From NCBI GenBank assembly GCA_902803635.1, contig CADCQU010000022.1:1-8963 (forward strand): a stretch of DNA of 8,963 nucleotides. Reading direction: 5' to 3'. Below are positions 1-6,466 of the stretch, in pieces; the first letter of the stretch is position 1; each line of letters starts with the position of its first letter. The notes under the pieces were generated by a model that saw only the letters and a program-made list of their open reading frames with translations, was not told the DNA's origin and did not search any database. The DNA comes from an uncultured Lachnospiraceae bacterium. GTDB lineage: Bacteria; Bacillota; Clostridia; Lachnospirales; Lachnospiraceae. The translations under genes were made by a program, and so were the position numbers.

Positions 1-129
1 AAGCGCGTGGAGGCGGAGACGACAAAGCGCGTGGAGGCGGAGACGACGAAGCGCGTGGAGGCCGAGACGACGAAGCGGGTAGAGGCGGAGACGACGAAGC
101 GCGTGGAGGCCGAGACGACAAAGCGCGTG
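1..129 (+). repeat. 24-bp in-frame tandem repeat (five full copies plus a fragment)
   Basis: Five consecutive 24-bp units begin at 1, 25, 49, 73 and 97, each a variant of AAGCGCGTGGAGGCGGAGAC followed by GACR. They differ only at a few positions (cgc/cgg, gtg/gta, gcg/gcc, aca/acg), all synonymous, so every unit encodes KRVEAETT. A nine-base fragment, AAGCGCGTG, starts a sixth unit at 121 before the sequence diverges. The array may continue left of the window. The synonymous-only variation suggests the peptide is maintained by selection. Confidence 0.9.
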
Positions 130-258
130 AGCTGGACGACGAAGGCGGCCAGTGTCCTTCGCTGGCATAAGATGGGGCTTTCGCCGGATGCCATCGCGCA
201 GGGGGAGGAACTGACGATGGAACAGGTGCAAGGGATCCTTGGACTGCAGCAGATGTAA
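1..258 (+). CDS. C-terminal part of a repeat-containing protein, possibly Rpn/PD-(D/E)XK nuclease-transposase family
   Basis: The reading frame is open from the first base, so this is the 3' end of a gene that starts outside the window; the GTG at position 7 lies inside a repeat and is unlikely to be the start. The visible part opens with five perfect copies of an 8-residue unit, KRVEAETT, which is highly charged and probably helical or coiled-coil. A unique tail of about 45 residues follows, containing LRWHKMGLSPDAIAQG and then LTMEQVQGIL. A tail of the form 'GLS-x-x-x-IA-x-x-x-x-L-x-x-x-x-V-x-x-I-L' resembles the small helical C-terminus of Rpn-type PD-(D/E)XK nuclease/transposase proteins of Firmicutes, which often follows a charged variable stretch. 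The catalytic domain is not in the window, so the family is a guess from the tail alone. The stop is TAA at 256-258, and no clear intrinsic terminator follows. Confidence 0.55.
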   Translation, partial: KRVEAETTKRVEAETTKRVEAETTKRVEAETTKRVEAETTKRVSWTTKAASVLRWHKMGLSPDAIAQGEELTMEQVQGILGLQQM

Positions 259-288
259 ACCTTCCTTCGAGGGACATTTCTTTGGTTG

Positions 289-427
289 CCGGAAGCATGT
301 GTAGTTCATGAATAATTACGAGGCTCTGTAAATAGGGTAGAGGAAGGCGAACGCCGAACCTCTACCCTTCCTCGCGGGCCGCATGCTGCCGAAGGCAGCT
401 AAAATTCCTTGCGTGGCTTTGTGAATA
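289..427 (+). repeat. Structured intergenic repeat element, copy 1
   Basis: This non-coding element recurs at 2729-2868 in the same orientation. The core (304-427) contains a 57-bp run (347-403) identical to copy 2. Hairpin A pairs 334-343 with 359-368 (AGGGTAGAGG / CCTCTACCCT) around an inner GGC(GAAC)GCC. Hairpin B pairs 385-390 with 394-399 (GCTGCC-GAA-GGCAGC). The core is bounded by an imperfect direct repeat, 316-334 and 409-427, matching at 15 of 19 positions and ending in a -TGTRAATA motif. No U-tract follows either hairpin, so it is not an ordinary intrinsic terminator. It lies between the plus-strand gene ending at 258 and the minus-strand gene ending at 494. It may be a small dispersed REP/MITE-like element or a structured RNA; the sequence does not decide which. 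Confidence 0.8.
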
Positions 428-493
428 ATGACAACCGCCAATCAACATAGCTCCCCGCTGCCCGGAATGCCTTCTTTTACACCCCCAGCGTAT

Positions 494-1993
494 TCATCTA
501 CAATACGGGACGTACTCGCCCGTATCCACCTGTTCGATCAGTGTGCCCTTCGCATCAAAGGTGTAGTGGAACAACCTGCTGTTCCCCCACAGGGAGTATG
601 CGTTGGCTTCTGGAATATAGGTGACGGACGAGATGCTTTCCACGTCCCATTCCAACTGTCCCAAAGCATTTACGGACAGCTCGCCACCGCAGGAACCTTG
701 CACGGAATAGAAGGTCTTTGGGCTAAGAAGGTCTTCCGGAGAACATACAAGCAGGACGGCCGTATAGTTGTCCCTCACAATCGGCGTCAGTTCCTCGCTG
801 GAAACCTCACGTTCTTCCTCCGACAAAATTTTATAACAATATGCCAGGATATTTTCAATCTCACGTCTCCCGAATTTCTCCGTCTGCCTGGGAACCGCAT
901 CGGCGGAAATGTAAACCTTTCCTCCAAACTCCGTCATGTCATTGATATGGTAATCGCAGTCCTCCGCTTCATACGAAAATACATTTGTCACACGACCTTC
1001 CCGATCCATCTTGTACAGGGTATCAAAGTCACCGGACTCCCCACCGCGAAGCTGTACAAGATATCCCTCCCCCAGACATGCCGCATTTCGGAACTGCAGC
1101 TTGCCAACTTCCGTTTTATGGAAGCCACATTCGTTTCCGTCCATATCGTAGTGGCTCAGGCACAGGTATTCTAAGTACTCCAAGCCCCCCTTGCTAAATA
1201 CTGCCCATGTCCCATCCCCATTGCTAAGCACGGTGGAAACATACTCATTTCGGAAATCATGGCTAAGGCGACGCTGCCATCGAACAGTTCCGTCGCTGCC
1301 CACAAGGGCAATCCATCCCCATCCATAGTTCTGTTCAAGGGAACTGTCATTTTCGTGTCCCCAGACCACCGCCCCTTCTTCCGCATACAAATAGCCCTCT
1401 GCGAAAAACTCCTTGAACTCTGTGCTCCAGATCTTTTCCCCATTCTTATAACAGGTGAAGATGCTCTTGTCAAAAACCTCACAACCCTTTCGTTCATCAT
1501 AGGCGTCCTGCCAATTGATCGTAAAGCTGAGGTCAGCCTTCGCATGGACATCCCGATAGACTTTGTTATCCCAGACATCGGCGATTTCTTCCGAAGTCGG
1601 CTCGTCCTGCTGTATTTCCCAGCCAGGAACGGCCTGCCGCAGCACCTCCACCGTCTTGCCATAAGAAAATCTCTTTTCCACAATATCCCGGTAGACGGCC
1701 TTCACCTCCGCCCGGCTCAATCCCTCCGTAGACAGGCCATTTTCCTCGAAAAACGCCACGGCCGTATTGTATTCCTGTGCTTCGATGGCAAATGCAAATG
1801 CAGCAGAACCGATAACGACAAGCAGGGCGATGCATGCGGCCGCCAAATGCCATTTAAAACGTCGTGCCCGCTTTTTATGCCCCAAGAAGCCTCCCGTCGT
1901 TTCGCTTTTCTGTTCCAACGCAAATTTCGTTGCCTCGTCAATATATTTATCATCGATACGGTTGATTATCTGAGATAAGTCCTCTCTTTTCAT
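494..1993 (-). CDS. Membrane-anchored probable anti-sigma factor with large, possibly beta-propeller, ectodomain
   Basis: The protein has 499 residues. I place the start at the ATG at 1991-1993 because an AAGGAGGGGG ribosome binding site sits just upstream; an in-frame ATG seven codons earlier would place that site inside the gene. This start overlaps the sigma stop as ATGA, implying translational coupling. Residues 1-47 are cytoplasmic and charged (MKREDLSQIINRIDDKYIDE). A single membrane span lies at about 48-70 after the basic KKRARRFK. A conserved-looking juxtamembrane segment follows (about 75-130: AVAFFEENGLSTEGLSRAEV, then AVPGWEIQQDEP). The rest (about 140-499) is predicted extracytoplasmic and rich in strands and turns such as GSDGTVRW, YDMDGNECG, MDREGRV and FDAKGTL, typical of beta-propeller blades. 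The N-terminus lacks the HxxxCxxC zinc anti-sigma motif. The function is inferred from operon position and topology; this is not a family I can name. Confidence 0.72.
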   Translation of the reverse strand: MKREDLSQIINRIDDKYIDEATKFALEQKSETTGGFLGHKKRARRFKWHLAAACIALLVVIGSAAFAFAIEAQEYNTAVAFFEENGLSTEGLSRAEVKAVYRDIVEKRFSYGKTVEVLRQAVPGWEIQQDEPTSEEIADVWDNKVYRDVHAKADLSFTINWQDAYDERKGCEVFDKSIFTCYKNGEKIWSTEFKEFFAEGYLYAEEGAVVWGHENDSSLEQNYGWGWIALVGSDGTVRWQRRLSHDFRNEYVSTVLSNGDGTWAVFSKGGLEYLEYLCLSHYDMDGNECGFHKTEVGKLQFRNAACLGEGYLVQLRGGESGDFDTLYKMDREGRVTNVFSYEAEDCDYHINDMTEFGGKVYISADAVPRQTEKFGRREIENILAYCYKILSEEEREVSSEELTPIVRDNYTAVLLVCSPEDLLSPKTFYSVQGSCGGELSVNALGQLEWDVESISSVTYIPEANAYSLWGNSRLFHYTFDAKGTLIEQVDTGEYVPYCR

Positions 1994-2547
1994 ATGTCCA
2001 CCCCCTCCTTGCACAGGTATTGCCGAAGGGCCTTGCTCGTTCGTGAGAGCCGCACCGAAACGTAATGCTTGCTCTTGTGAAACAGTTCGGCAAGCTCATC
2101 CAAGGAATCTGCGTACCAGTAACGTCGGACAAACATGATTCTGTCCCGCTGCTCCAACGTTCCAAGAAAACGGTTCACCATCTCGGCGACTGCATTTGCC
2201 GAAATTTCATCTTCAACGGAGGAAGGCGAAGGAAGGCAATCCGCAAGCTCCTCCAGCGCAACGTCGTAACTACTGTTTCTTTTCTGCGCAGTTTTTTCAT
2301 GGTATTTTTTGAGGGCAAGGTTCCGAACAATCCGACAGACGTAGCTTACAAGAGGTTCTGGCTTTTTGGGCGGTATCGTGTTCCAAACCGCGAGATAAGC
2401 ATCGTTTACGCATTCCTCGGAATCCAACCGATTGTTCAGTATGTTGTCAGCGACCTTGCTGCAAATCGTTCCGTATTTATTTGACAGTTCACAGATGGCC
2501 TGCTCCTTGCGCGCAAAGAACAGTTCAATGATCTCCTGATCCTCCAA
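1990..2547 (-). CDS. ECF-family RNA polymerase sigma factor
   Basis: A 185-residue sigma-70-family protein of ECF size with only regions 2 and 4. Region 2 covers about residues 20-85, with the 2.2-like core DSEECVNDAYLAVWNTIPP (42-60) followed by VSYVCRIVRNLALKKYH. Region 4 covers about 124-178, with LGTLEQRDRIMFVRRYWY and a helix-turn-helix at about 148-172 (SLDELAELFHKSKHYVSVRL). It should direct core RNA polymerase to a small regulon and be held inactive by the membrane protein encoded immediately downstream. The start codon is TTG (2545-2547): AAGGGGG lies 7 bases upstream and no in-frame ATG follows in the early part of the frame. The stop overlaps the next gene by 4 bp. ECF identity is confident; the regulon is unknown. 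Confidence 0.92.
   Translation of the reverse strand: MEDQEIIELFFARKEQAICELSNKYGTICSKVADNILNNRLDSEECVNDAYLAVWNTIPPKKPEPLVSYVCRIVRNLALKKYHEKTAQKRNSSYDVALEELADCLPSPSSVEDEISANAVAEMVNRFLGTLEQRDRIMFVRRYWYADSLDELAELFHKSKHYVSVRLSRTSKALRQYLCKEGVDI
2001..2010 (-). promoter_or_regulatory. Ribosome binding site that sets the anti-sigma start
   Basis: The minus strand reads AAGGAGGGGG, then GTGGACAT... before the ATG at 1993, an excellent Shine-Dalgarno at suitable distance. It lies inside the last codons of the sigma gene. It therefore excludes the longer start at 2014, which would begin upstream of this site. Confidence 0.8.
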
Positions 2548-2554
2548 GCTCTCA

Positions 2555-2561
2555 CCCCCTT
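2555..2561 (-). promoter_or_regulatory. Ribosome binding site for the TTG-started sigma factor
   Basis: The minus strand reads AAGGGGG, then TGAGAGC (7 bases), then the TTG start. This site is the main reason to accept the TTG start. The strong site paired with a weak start codon may limit sigma synthesis. Confidence 0.7.
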
Positions 2562-2575
2562 CCCGCCTTACCTAC

Positions 2576-2604
2576 ATTATACGAATCCGCCGGATAATAT
2601 CTCA
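2576..2604 (-). promoter_or_regulatory. Candidate promoter of the sigma/anti-sigma operon
   Basis: A perfect TATAAT lies at 2576-2581 on the minus strand, 28 bases before the TTG start, giving a short leader. There is no TTGACA-like -35 at the right distance; the hexamer 17 bases upstream is TGAGAT. Read another way, TGAGAT-N15-CGTA (the CGTA overlapping the -10) resembles ECF promoters of the TGAAAC-N16-CGTA type, which would allow autoregulation. The spacer contains a short palindrome, ATCC-GCC-GGAT (2585-2595). The upstream 2605-2690 is very AT-rich and could act as an UP-like region. Confidence 0.45.
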
Positions 2605-2728
2605 TCTGAAGCTATTTTATCATATTGAAAATGCACAAAATACTTTTTTTAGATATTTTTATGGTCGAAATCTATTTTTTGAAGCAGCCGGTGATTCCCT
2701 GCGGCACGGGGAGGATTTCTCGGACCTA

Positions 2729-2868
2729 CCGGATACATACGTGATCATGATTAATTACGCGGCTTTGTGTGAAATAAGGTAGAGGGAAGCGAACGCCGAA
2801 CCTCTACCCTTCCTCGCGGGCCGCATGCTGCCGAAGGCAGCTAAATTCCTTTCGCGGCTTTGTGAATA
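2729..2868 (+). repeat. Structured intergenic repeat element, copy 2
   Basis: This is a second copy of the element at 289-427, in the same orientation, with core 2743-2868. The run 2789-2845 is identical to 347-403 (57 bp). Hairpin A (GGTAGAGG 2778-2785 / CCTCTACC 2801-2808) is shorter here because the outer pair becomes A-C. Hairpin B (2827-2832 / 2836-2841) is unchanged. The flanking direct repeats are clearer than in copy 1: 2755-2776 and 2850-2868 share CGCGGCTTTGTG. The element sits between the terminator of the secreted protein gene and the sigma promoter, and its right end is 3 bases from the terminator stem-loop region. Confidence 0.82.
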
Positions 2869-2871
2869 GGC

Positions 2872-2908
2872 AAAACGGCTGCAAGCGATGGTGGCTTGCA
2901 GCCGTTTT
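2872..2908 (-). terminator. Intrinsic terminator of the secreted protein gene, potentially bidirectional
   Basis: A 12-bp perfect stem, ACGGCTGCAAGC (2875-2886) and GCTTGCAGCCGT (2894-2905), closes a 7-base loop. On the minus strand it starts a few bases after the stop codon (2910-2912) and ends in TTTT. On the plus strand the stem is followed by TTTTTT. It can thus also stop plus-strand transcription coming through the adjacent repeat element. Confidence 0.9.
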
Positions 2909-2909
2909 T

Positions 2910-5900
2910 TCAGCTTAGCGTCTTGCGTTCTGCGTACCAGGCGATGCCTTTGTAGGTCCAGCCTGCCTTCTTCATCGCGAGGGCCGTCGCGCGGTTCGTG
3001 GTGTAGAAGTAGGTCGGGCGTTTTCCGGCCAGACAGAGCTCATAGACGGGGACATCCGTCGCATCGCTCGCATAGAAGGCGAGACCTGCCTTGTTGCCCG
3101 CTTTCTTCATTTTGAGGGCATAGCTGCGGTCCGTCGTATACTGGTACCGTTTTGTGGTCTTGTTGTAAATCCAGTACACCGGGTTCTTGGAGCTTCCTGC
3201 GGCGCGGAAGACCTTCTTATATGTCCACCCCTCCGCGATCAGCTGACGAATGACGGTTTTGTTGGTGGTATAGCGATAGACACCGTTTTTCTCACACTGA
3301 TAAACATATTTTTGTTTTACAGTTATCGTAGCCGAAGCCTTCTTGCCGTTCTTCGTTGTGGCCGTGATTTCGCAGGTTCCGCAGCGAACGGCAGTCACAA
3401 GCCCTTTCGCGGAGACCGTGGCGACCTGTGGATTGCTGCTCGACCAGGTGACGGATGTTTCCGAGGCGTTGGACGGGAGAACCGTTGCTTTTAGCTGCAC
3501 CGTCAGCCCCACATTTAGGGCTTTACTCTTCACATTCAGCGAAACACTTTCCACCTGTGGAATCGGGGTAGGAGTCGTTGTCGGCGTGCTCGTCGGAGTC
3601 GCTGTCGGCTCCGACGTACTTGTCGGTGTCGCGGTCGGCGTGCTCGTCGGCGTCGCTGTCGGTGTGCCGGTCGGCGTTGCCGTCGGCGTCGCTGTCGGCG
3701 TGCTCGTCGGTGTCACGGTCGGCTCCGCCGTTGCGGACGTCGCAATCTGGATACTAAGCTCGCTTCCAATCTTCGTCACGCGCCAGGTGTTTTCCACACA
3801 TGCATTTGCCGACTGGTCCTTCAGGTTCTTATATGTTCCGGATACGGTTACTTCGTCCACTGTCCAGCCAGAATCAGGCACGATCACGAAATTGACCTGG
3901 CCATCTCCGGAGCTGTCCGGGAGGCCCGTGTCGCTGTCACGGGAGACCACCGCCTCGTAGCCCTCGGCAAATGTCACGCCTGCGGAGGTCACTGTCGCAT
4001 ACGGCTCGGCGCTGACATCCTGCGTCGCGTACACCTTCACCGTGCAATTATCCCCCGTGACAAATGTCACGGCAAATCCCTGCGGAACCTCCTCGCCGCC
4101 TTCCTGTGCCACCCGGTCGTCGTTTTCCGTGGTCTCCGGATCGGCAAAGCCGCTCGAACCGTCCGTTGCAAGGCCGCAGACACTGCAAATGTCCCCGTCA
4201 TGGGAAGCCCATGTCGCCGGAAGATTCTGCGCCGCGCCGGTCCCCTGCGAAATGCTCATGGAGGAGAAGCTCTCCGGCTGGGAGTAGAACTCGTAGGATG
4301 CCTGCCCGGCCACTGTCTGGCTGACCACGGCAGAACCGTTCACCGTTACCGTCACGGTGCGGCCCTTCGTCAGGGAAGTCGTCGCCGTCTTGTAGGACTG
4401 GCTGCCGGTAACCGGAGACTTCACGGCCATTCCATTTGCCCCTGCCGCAAAGACCGTGGCTCCATTAATGTAAAAGTCCCCGTCATAATCCAGAGGGTTC
4501 TCCGCCCCGGTACCACCCCAGACGACGATTGTGCCGCCGGTCAGTTTGAGCGCCCCATTCGAATCGACGCCGTCGCCCGAAGCGACAATCTTGAGAAGAC
4601 CTCCGGAAATATTGATAGAGAAGTCCCCCGTGCTGCCACCCGGCTCAGTACCCCCGCCAGGCTGGCCACCTGGCTGACCACCGGGTTGCCAACCAGGCTG
4701 TCCACCAGGCTGTCCACCAGGCTGTCCGCCCTGGTTTCCGGGGCCGCCGGGCTGTCCGCCAGGGTTAAAGCCTCCCACATCGCCGCCGCTGCCGTCCGCA
4801 GCATTTACGCCGTCATCCGAGGAGGTAATGTCATACGAACCGGAGTAAATGTAGACATTTCCGGCCTCCAACCCCTCGTAGCAGGAGAAAGCATGCATCT
4901 GCACTGCGCAGTCCTCACCGCCATCTCTTCCGAGTGTCAGCGAGGTGTCCGCGTGGGCCGCGTCGTCGCCGGTCAGGATTTCAAAAGAACCCCCGTCGAT
5001 TTCCATATATGCATCCGAGTGCAGGGCATCATCCGCGCAGTTCAACGTGAACCTCCCATTATAAATATGAAGGAAGTTCGTCGCCTCGCTGGTGTCCGTG
5101 GTGTCATCGCTCGACCCGGCGGATGCCTTGAGTCCCTTCGCACTCAGATCCGCCGCCTCCAGCGCCGCGTTGTTCCGGTATCCTCCGTATGTGGTAACGG
5201 CAAATGTCCCGCCGTAGATGGTGAGGTCCTGCGCGGCCTGCACCCCGTCCCCGTAAGACGTGACGGAAACGTCCGCATCATAGAAAACTAGATTGCCCGC
5301 GCAGCCGGCGGCAGCGTCCACGGCATCAGGGTCGGAGCGAATTCCATCTCCGCCTGTCGCCGTCACCACAACCGCTCCTGACCACACTGTCATTTCATTG
5401 TCGCTCGAAAGACCATGCTTTACGGAATCGACCGTCAGCGTCAGCTCCCGCACGGTCAGGGAACCGTACTCGCCCACCTTCACTCCGTTCTTTGCATTTG
5501 CATGAAGGGCAAGGGAGCCGTGGCCGTCCAAGATCAAATCCGCGTAGGCCTTTCCCTTGATGACCGCCGACTCCGCCAGTACATTGTCGGCATAGTCGTC
5601 GTCGTTGTTGAAGGCCGCGTCGGTAAGGCTGTTTTCATGCCCTTCCAGCGCCGTAATATGAACCTTCGCGTCCGCTGCGATGGCCGCCTCGTCGTCCTTC
5701 TTTTTCACGGTGATAGGAGCCGTCATGGTACTCGTCAAATCCAGCCCCGCCAGAAGAAGCACCGCGTCCGCCGTTGCGTTTTTCTTCACCACGATGGACA
5801 TATCCGTGCCTGTCCCGGCAAATGCGTACGTCCCGCCGGCTTTTTTGATTTCCACGCAGAGGCTGTTCGCCGCTGTGGAAAGGTCCGCTGCATACGTCAC

Positions 5901-6365
5901 GCTCCCGTCGGCATTTGCCGACGTGGACGGGGAAAATTCCTGCTCCAGGCTGTCGTAACCCGTAACATTGTAGTTCGTATCAATCCCCTTATAGACCGTC
6001 ACGGTATCATTTGCAAAGACAAATGTCGTATAGCCGATGGGAACCGCCACCCGGAAGGTCTGCCCGCCCGCCTTGGCCGTAACCGTGATCACACCCGCGG
6101 CGCCGGAAAGCCCGGTCACCGTGACGGTATTCCCGCTTGCTGTCGCCATAGCGACACTCTCCTCGCTGCTCGAAACATTTGTCACGTTTTCCGAAAACAC
6201 CAGCGTCGCCCCGGTATTTCCATTTTGCGTGTAGGTATAGGTCACCTCGCCGTCCGCAAATGCCGCCATGGGCAAAAGCCCGACGAGAAGCACCACCGTA
6301 AGAATCCAGACAAGGCCCCTTCGAAACCGTTCTCGCTTCCTTTGCATCATTTGCCTTCGTTTCAT
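2910..6365 (-). CDS. Secreted carbohydrate-binding protein: Cthe_2159-like beta-helix, Big_2 domain and C-terminal YTT repeats
   Basis: The protein has 1151 residues. The ATG at 6363-6365 follows AAGGGAGGTA by 7 bases, so the in-frame ATG ten codons upstream is rejected. A basic signal peptide (1-37: KRRQ..RKRERFRR, hydrophobic WILTVVLLVGLLPM, AAFA) directs export. From about 185 to 650 there are right-handed beta-helix-like repeats with the Cthe_2159/DUF4353 signature, e.g. GDGIRSD (339), GDGVQAA (372), KGLKASA (410), DDALHSD (445), DDGVNAA (517) and GDGVDSN (597). Cthe_2159 of Clostridium thermocellum binds cellulose and polygalacturonate. A Gly/Gln/Pro linker (527-579) interrupts the helix before its last turn. 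Later come a CSVC motif (727-730), a beta-rich domain (about 760-875), a Thr/Pro linker (877-935), a Big_2 Ig-like domain (937-1017) and three YTT repeats (1021-1147) resembling DUF5648. There is no LPXTG, SLH or C-terminal membrane anchor. Ligand and attachment mode are unknown. Confidence 0.88.
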   Translation of the reverse strand: MKRRQMMQRKRERFRRGLVWILTVVLLVGLLPMAAFADGEVTYTYTQNGNTGATLVFSENVTNVSSSEESVAMATASGNTVTVTGLSGAAGVITVTAKAGGQTFRVAVPIGYTTFVFANDTVTVYKGIDTNYNVTGYDSLEQEFSPSTSANADGSVTYAADLSTAANSLCVEIKKAGGTYAFAGTGTDMSIVVKKNATADAVLLLAGLDLTSTMTAPITVKKKDDEAAIAADAKVHITALEGHENSLTDAAFNNDDDYADNVLAESAVIKGKAYADLILDGHGSLALHANAKNGVKVGEYGSLTVRELTLTVDSVKHGLSSDNEMTVWSGAVVVTATGGDGIRSDPDAVDAAAGCAGNLVFYDADVSVTSYGDGVQAAQDLTIYGGTFAVTTYGGYRNNAALEAADLSAKGLKASAGSSDDTTDTSEATNFLHIYNGRFTLNCADDALHSDAYMEIDGGSFEILTGDDAAHADTSLTLGRDGGEDCAVQMHAFSCYEGLEAGNVYIYSGSYDITSSDDGVNAADGSGGDVGGFNPGGQPGGPGNQGGQPGGQPGGQPGWQPGGQPGGQPGGGTEPGGSTGDFSINISGGLLKIVASGDGVDSNGALKLTGGTIVVWGGTGAENPLDYDGDFYINGATVFAAGANGMAVKSPVTGSQSYKTATTSLTKGRTVTVTVNGSAVVSQTVAGQASYEFYSQPESFSSMSISQGTGAAQNLPATWASHDGDICSVCGLATDGSSGFADPETTENDDRVAQEGGEEVPQGFAVTFVTGDNCTVKVYATQDVSAEPYATVTSAGVTFAEGYEAVVSRDSDTGLPDSSGDGQVNFVIVPDSGWTVDEVTVSGTYKNLKDQSANACVENTWRVTKIGSELSIQIATSATAEPTVTPTSTPTATPTATPTGTPTATPTSTPTATPTSTSEPTATPTSTPTTTPTPIPQVESVSLNVKSKALNVGLTVQLKATVLPSNASETSVTWSSSNPQVATVSAKGLVTAVRCGTCEITATTKNGKKASATITVKQKYVYQCEKNGVYRYTTNKTVIRQLIAEGWTYKKVFRAAGSSKNPVYWIYNKTTKRYQYTTDRSYALKMKKAGNKAGLAFYASDATDVPVYELCLAGKRPTYFYTTNRATALAMKKAGWTYKGIAWYAERKTLS
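3558..3730 (-). repeat. Thr/Pro-rich linker-coding repeat
   Basis: Near-period-12 DNA (units related to GTCGGCGTCGCT on the plus strand) encodes about 58 residues of alternating TP, TPT, STP and ATP. Such linkers are common between domains of secreted clostridial proteins, are often extended, and are potential O-glycosylation sites. Copy number is likely to vary between strains. Confidence 0.9.
4655..4775 (-). repeat. Gly/Gln/Pro-rich repeat inside the beta-helix domain
   Basis: Repeats of 12 bases (plus strand CCAGGCTGTCCA and variants) encode PGGQ units over about 40 residues. The repeat separates the turn containing DDGVNAA from the turn containing GDGVDSN, so it is an insertion within the beta-helix rather than a linker between domains. 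Confidence 0.88.
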
Positions 6366-6370
6366 AAGAA

Positions 6371-6380
6371 TACCTCCCTT
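6371..6380 (-). promoter_or_regulatory. Ribosome binding site of the secreted protein gene
   Basis: The minus strand reads AAGGGAGGTA, then TTCTT, then ATG at 6365. The spacing between the purine core and the ATG is about 7 bases. It sets the start and makes the signal peptide begin MKRRQMM. Confidence 0.8.
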
Positions 6381-6393
6381 GCATTTTGACAGC

Positions 6394-6402
6394 ATTATAA
6401 CA
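6394..6402 (-). promoter_or_regulatory. Proximal extended -10 promoter for the secreted protein gene
   Basis: The minus strand reads TGTTATAAT, a perfect extended -10 (TG-N-TATAAT), 28 bases before the ATG. No good -35 is present at 16-18 bases upstream, consistent with an extended -10 or activator-dependent promoter. Confidence 0.5.
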
Positions 6403-6466
6403 GGTTTGTTTTGATAGCTTCATTGTAAGGGAGCTTGCATGAAAATAGATTGAAGATTGTTTGAAA

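Noticed and set aside
1..129. CRISPR-like array
   Set aside because: The units are contiguous with no spacers and encode a continuous in-frame peptide, so this is a coding tandem repeat.
334..399. Intrinsic terminator for the genes ending at 258 or 494
   Set aside because: Hairpins A and B are stable-looking but no U-tract follows either of them on either strand, and the same structure recurs at copy 2 where a separate true terminator exists.
428..1174. Plus-strand ORF (248 codons) opposite the anti-sigma gene
   Set aside because: It lies opposite a gene supported by operon structure, a strong ribosome binding site and a membrane span. It has no recognisable domain or plausible start signal.
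2648..2680. AU-rich TAGAT...ATCTA hairpin followed by T6
   Set aside because: The stem is only 5 bp of mostly A-T pairs with a loop of about 15 bases; this is too weak for a terminator and probably just AT-rich promoter-upstream DNA.
4200..5291. Plus-strand ORF (363 codons) opposite the beta-helix region
   Set aside because: It shows Arg-rich, low-complexity translation mirroring the PGGQ and beta-helix repeats of the other strand. This is typical of an antisense shadow in GC-rich DNA.
5415..6389. Long plus-strand ORF (324 codons) opposite the secreted protein gene
   Set aside because: It is antisense to a clear signal peptide and beta-helix gene; its translation is Arg/His-rich with no recognisable domain, and there is no convincing ribosome binding site. 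It is a shadow frame.
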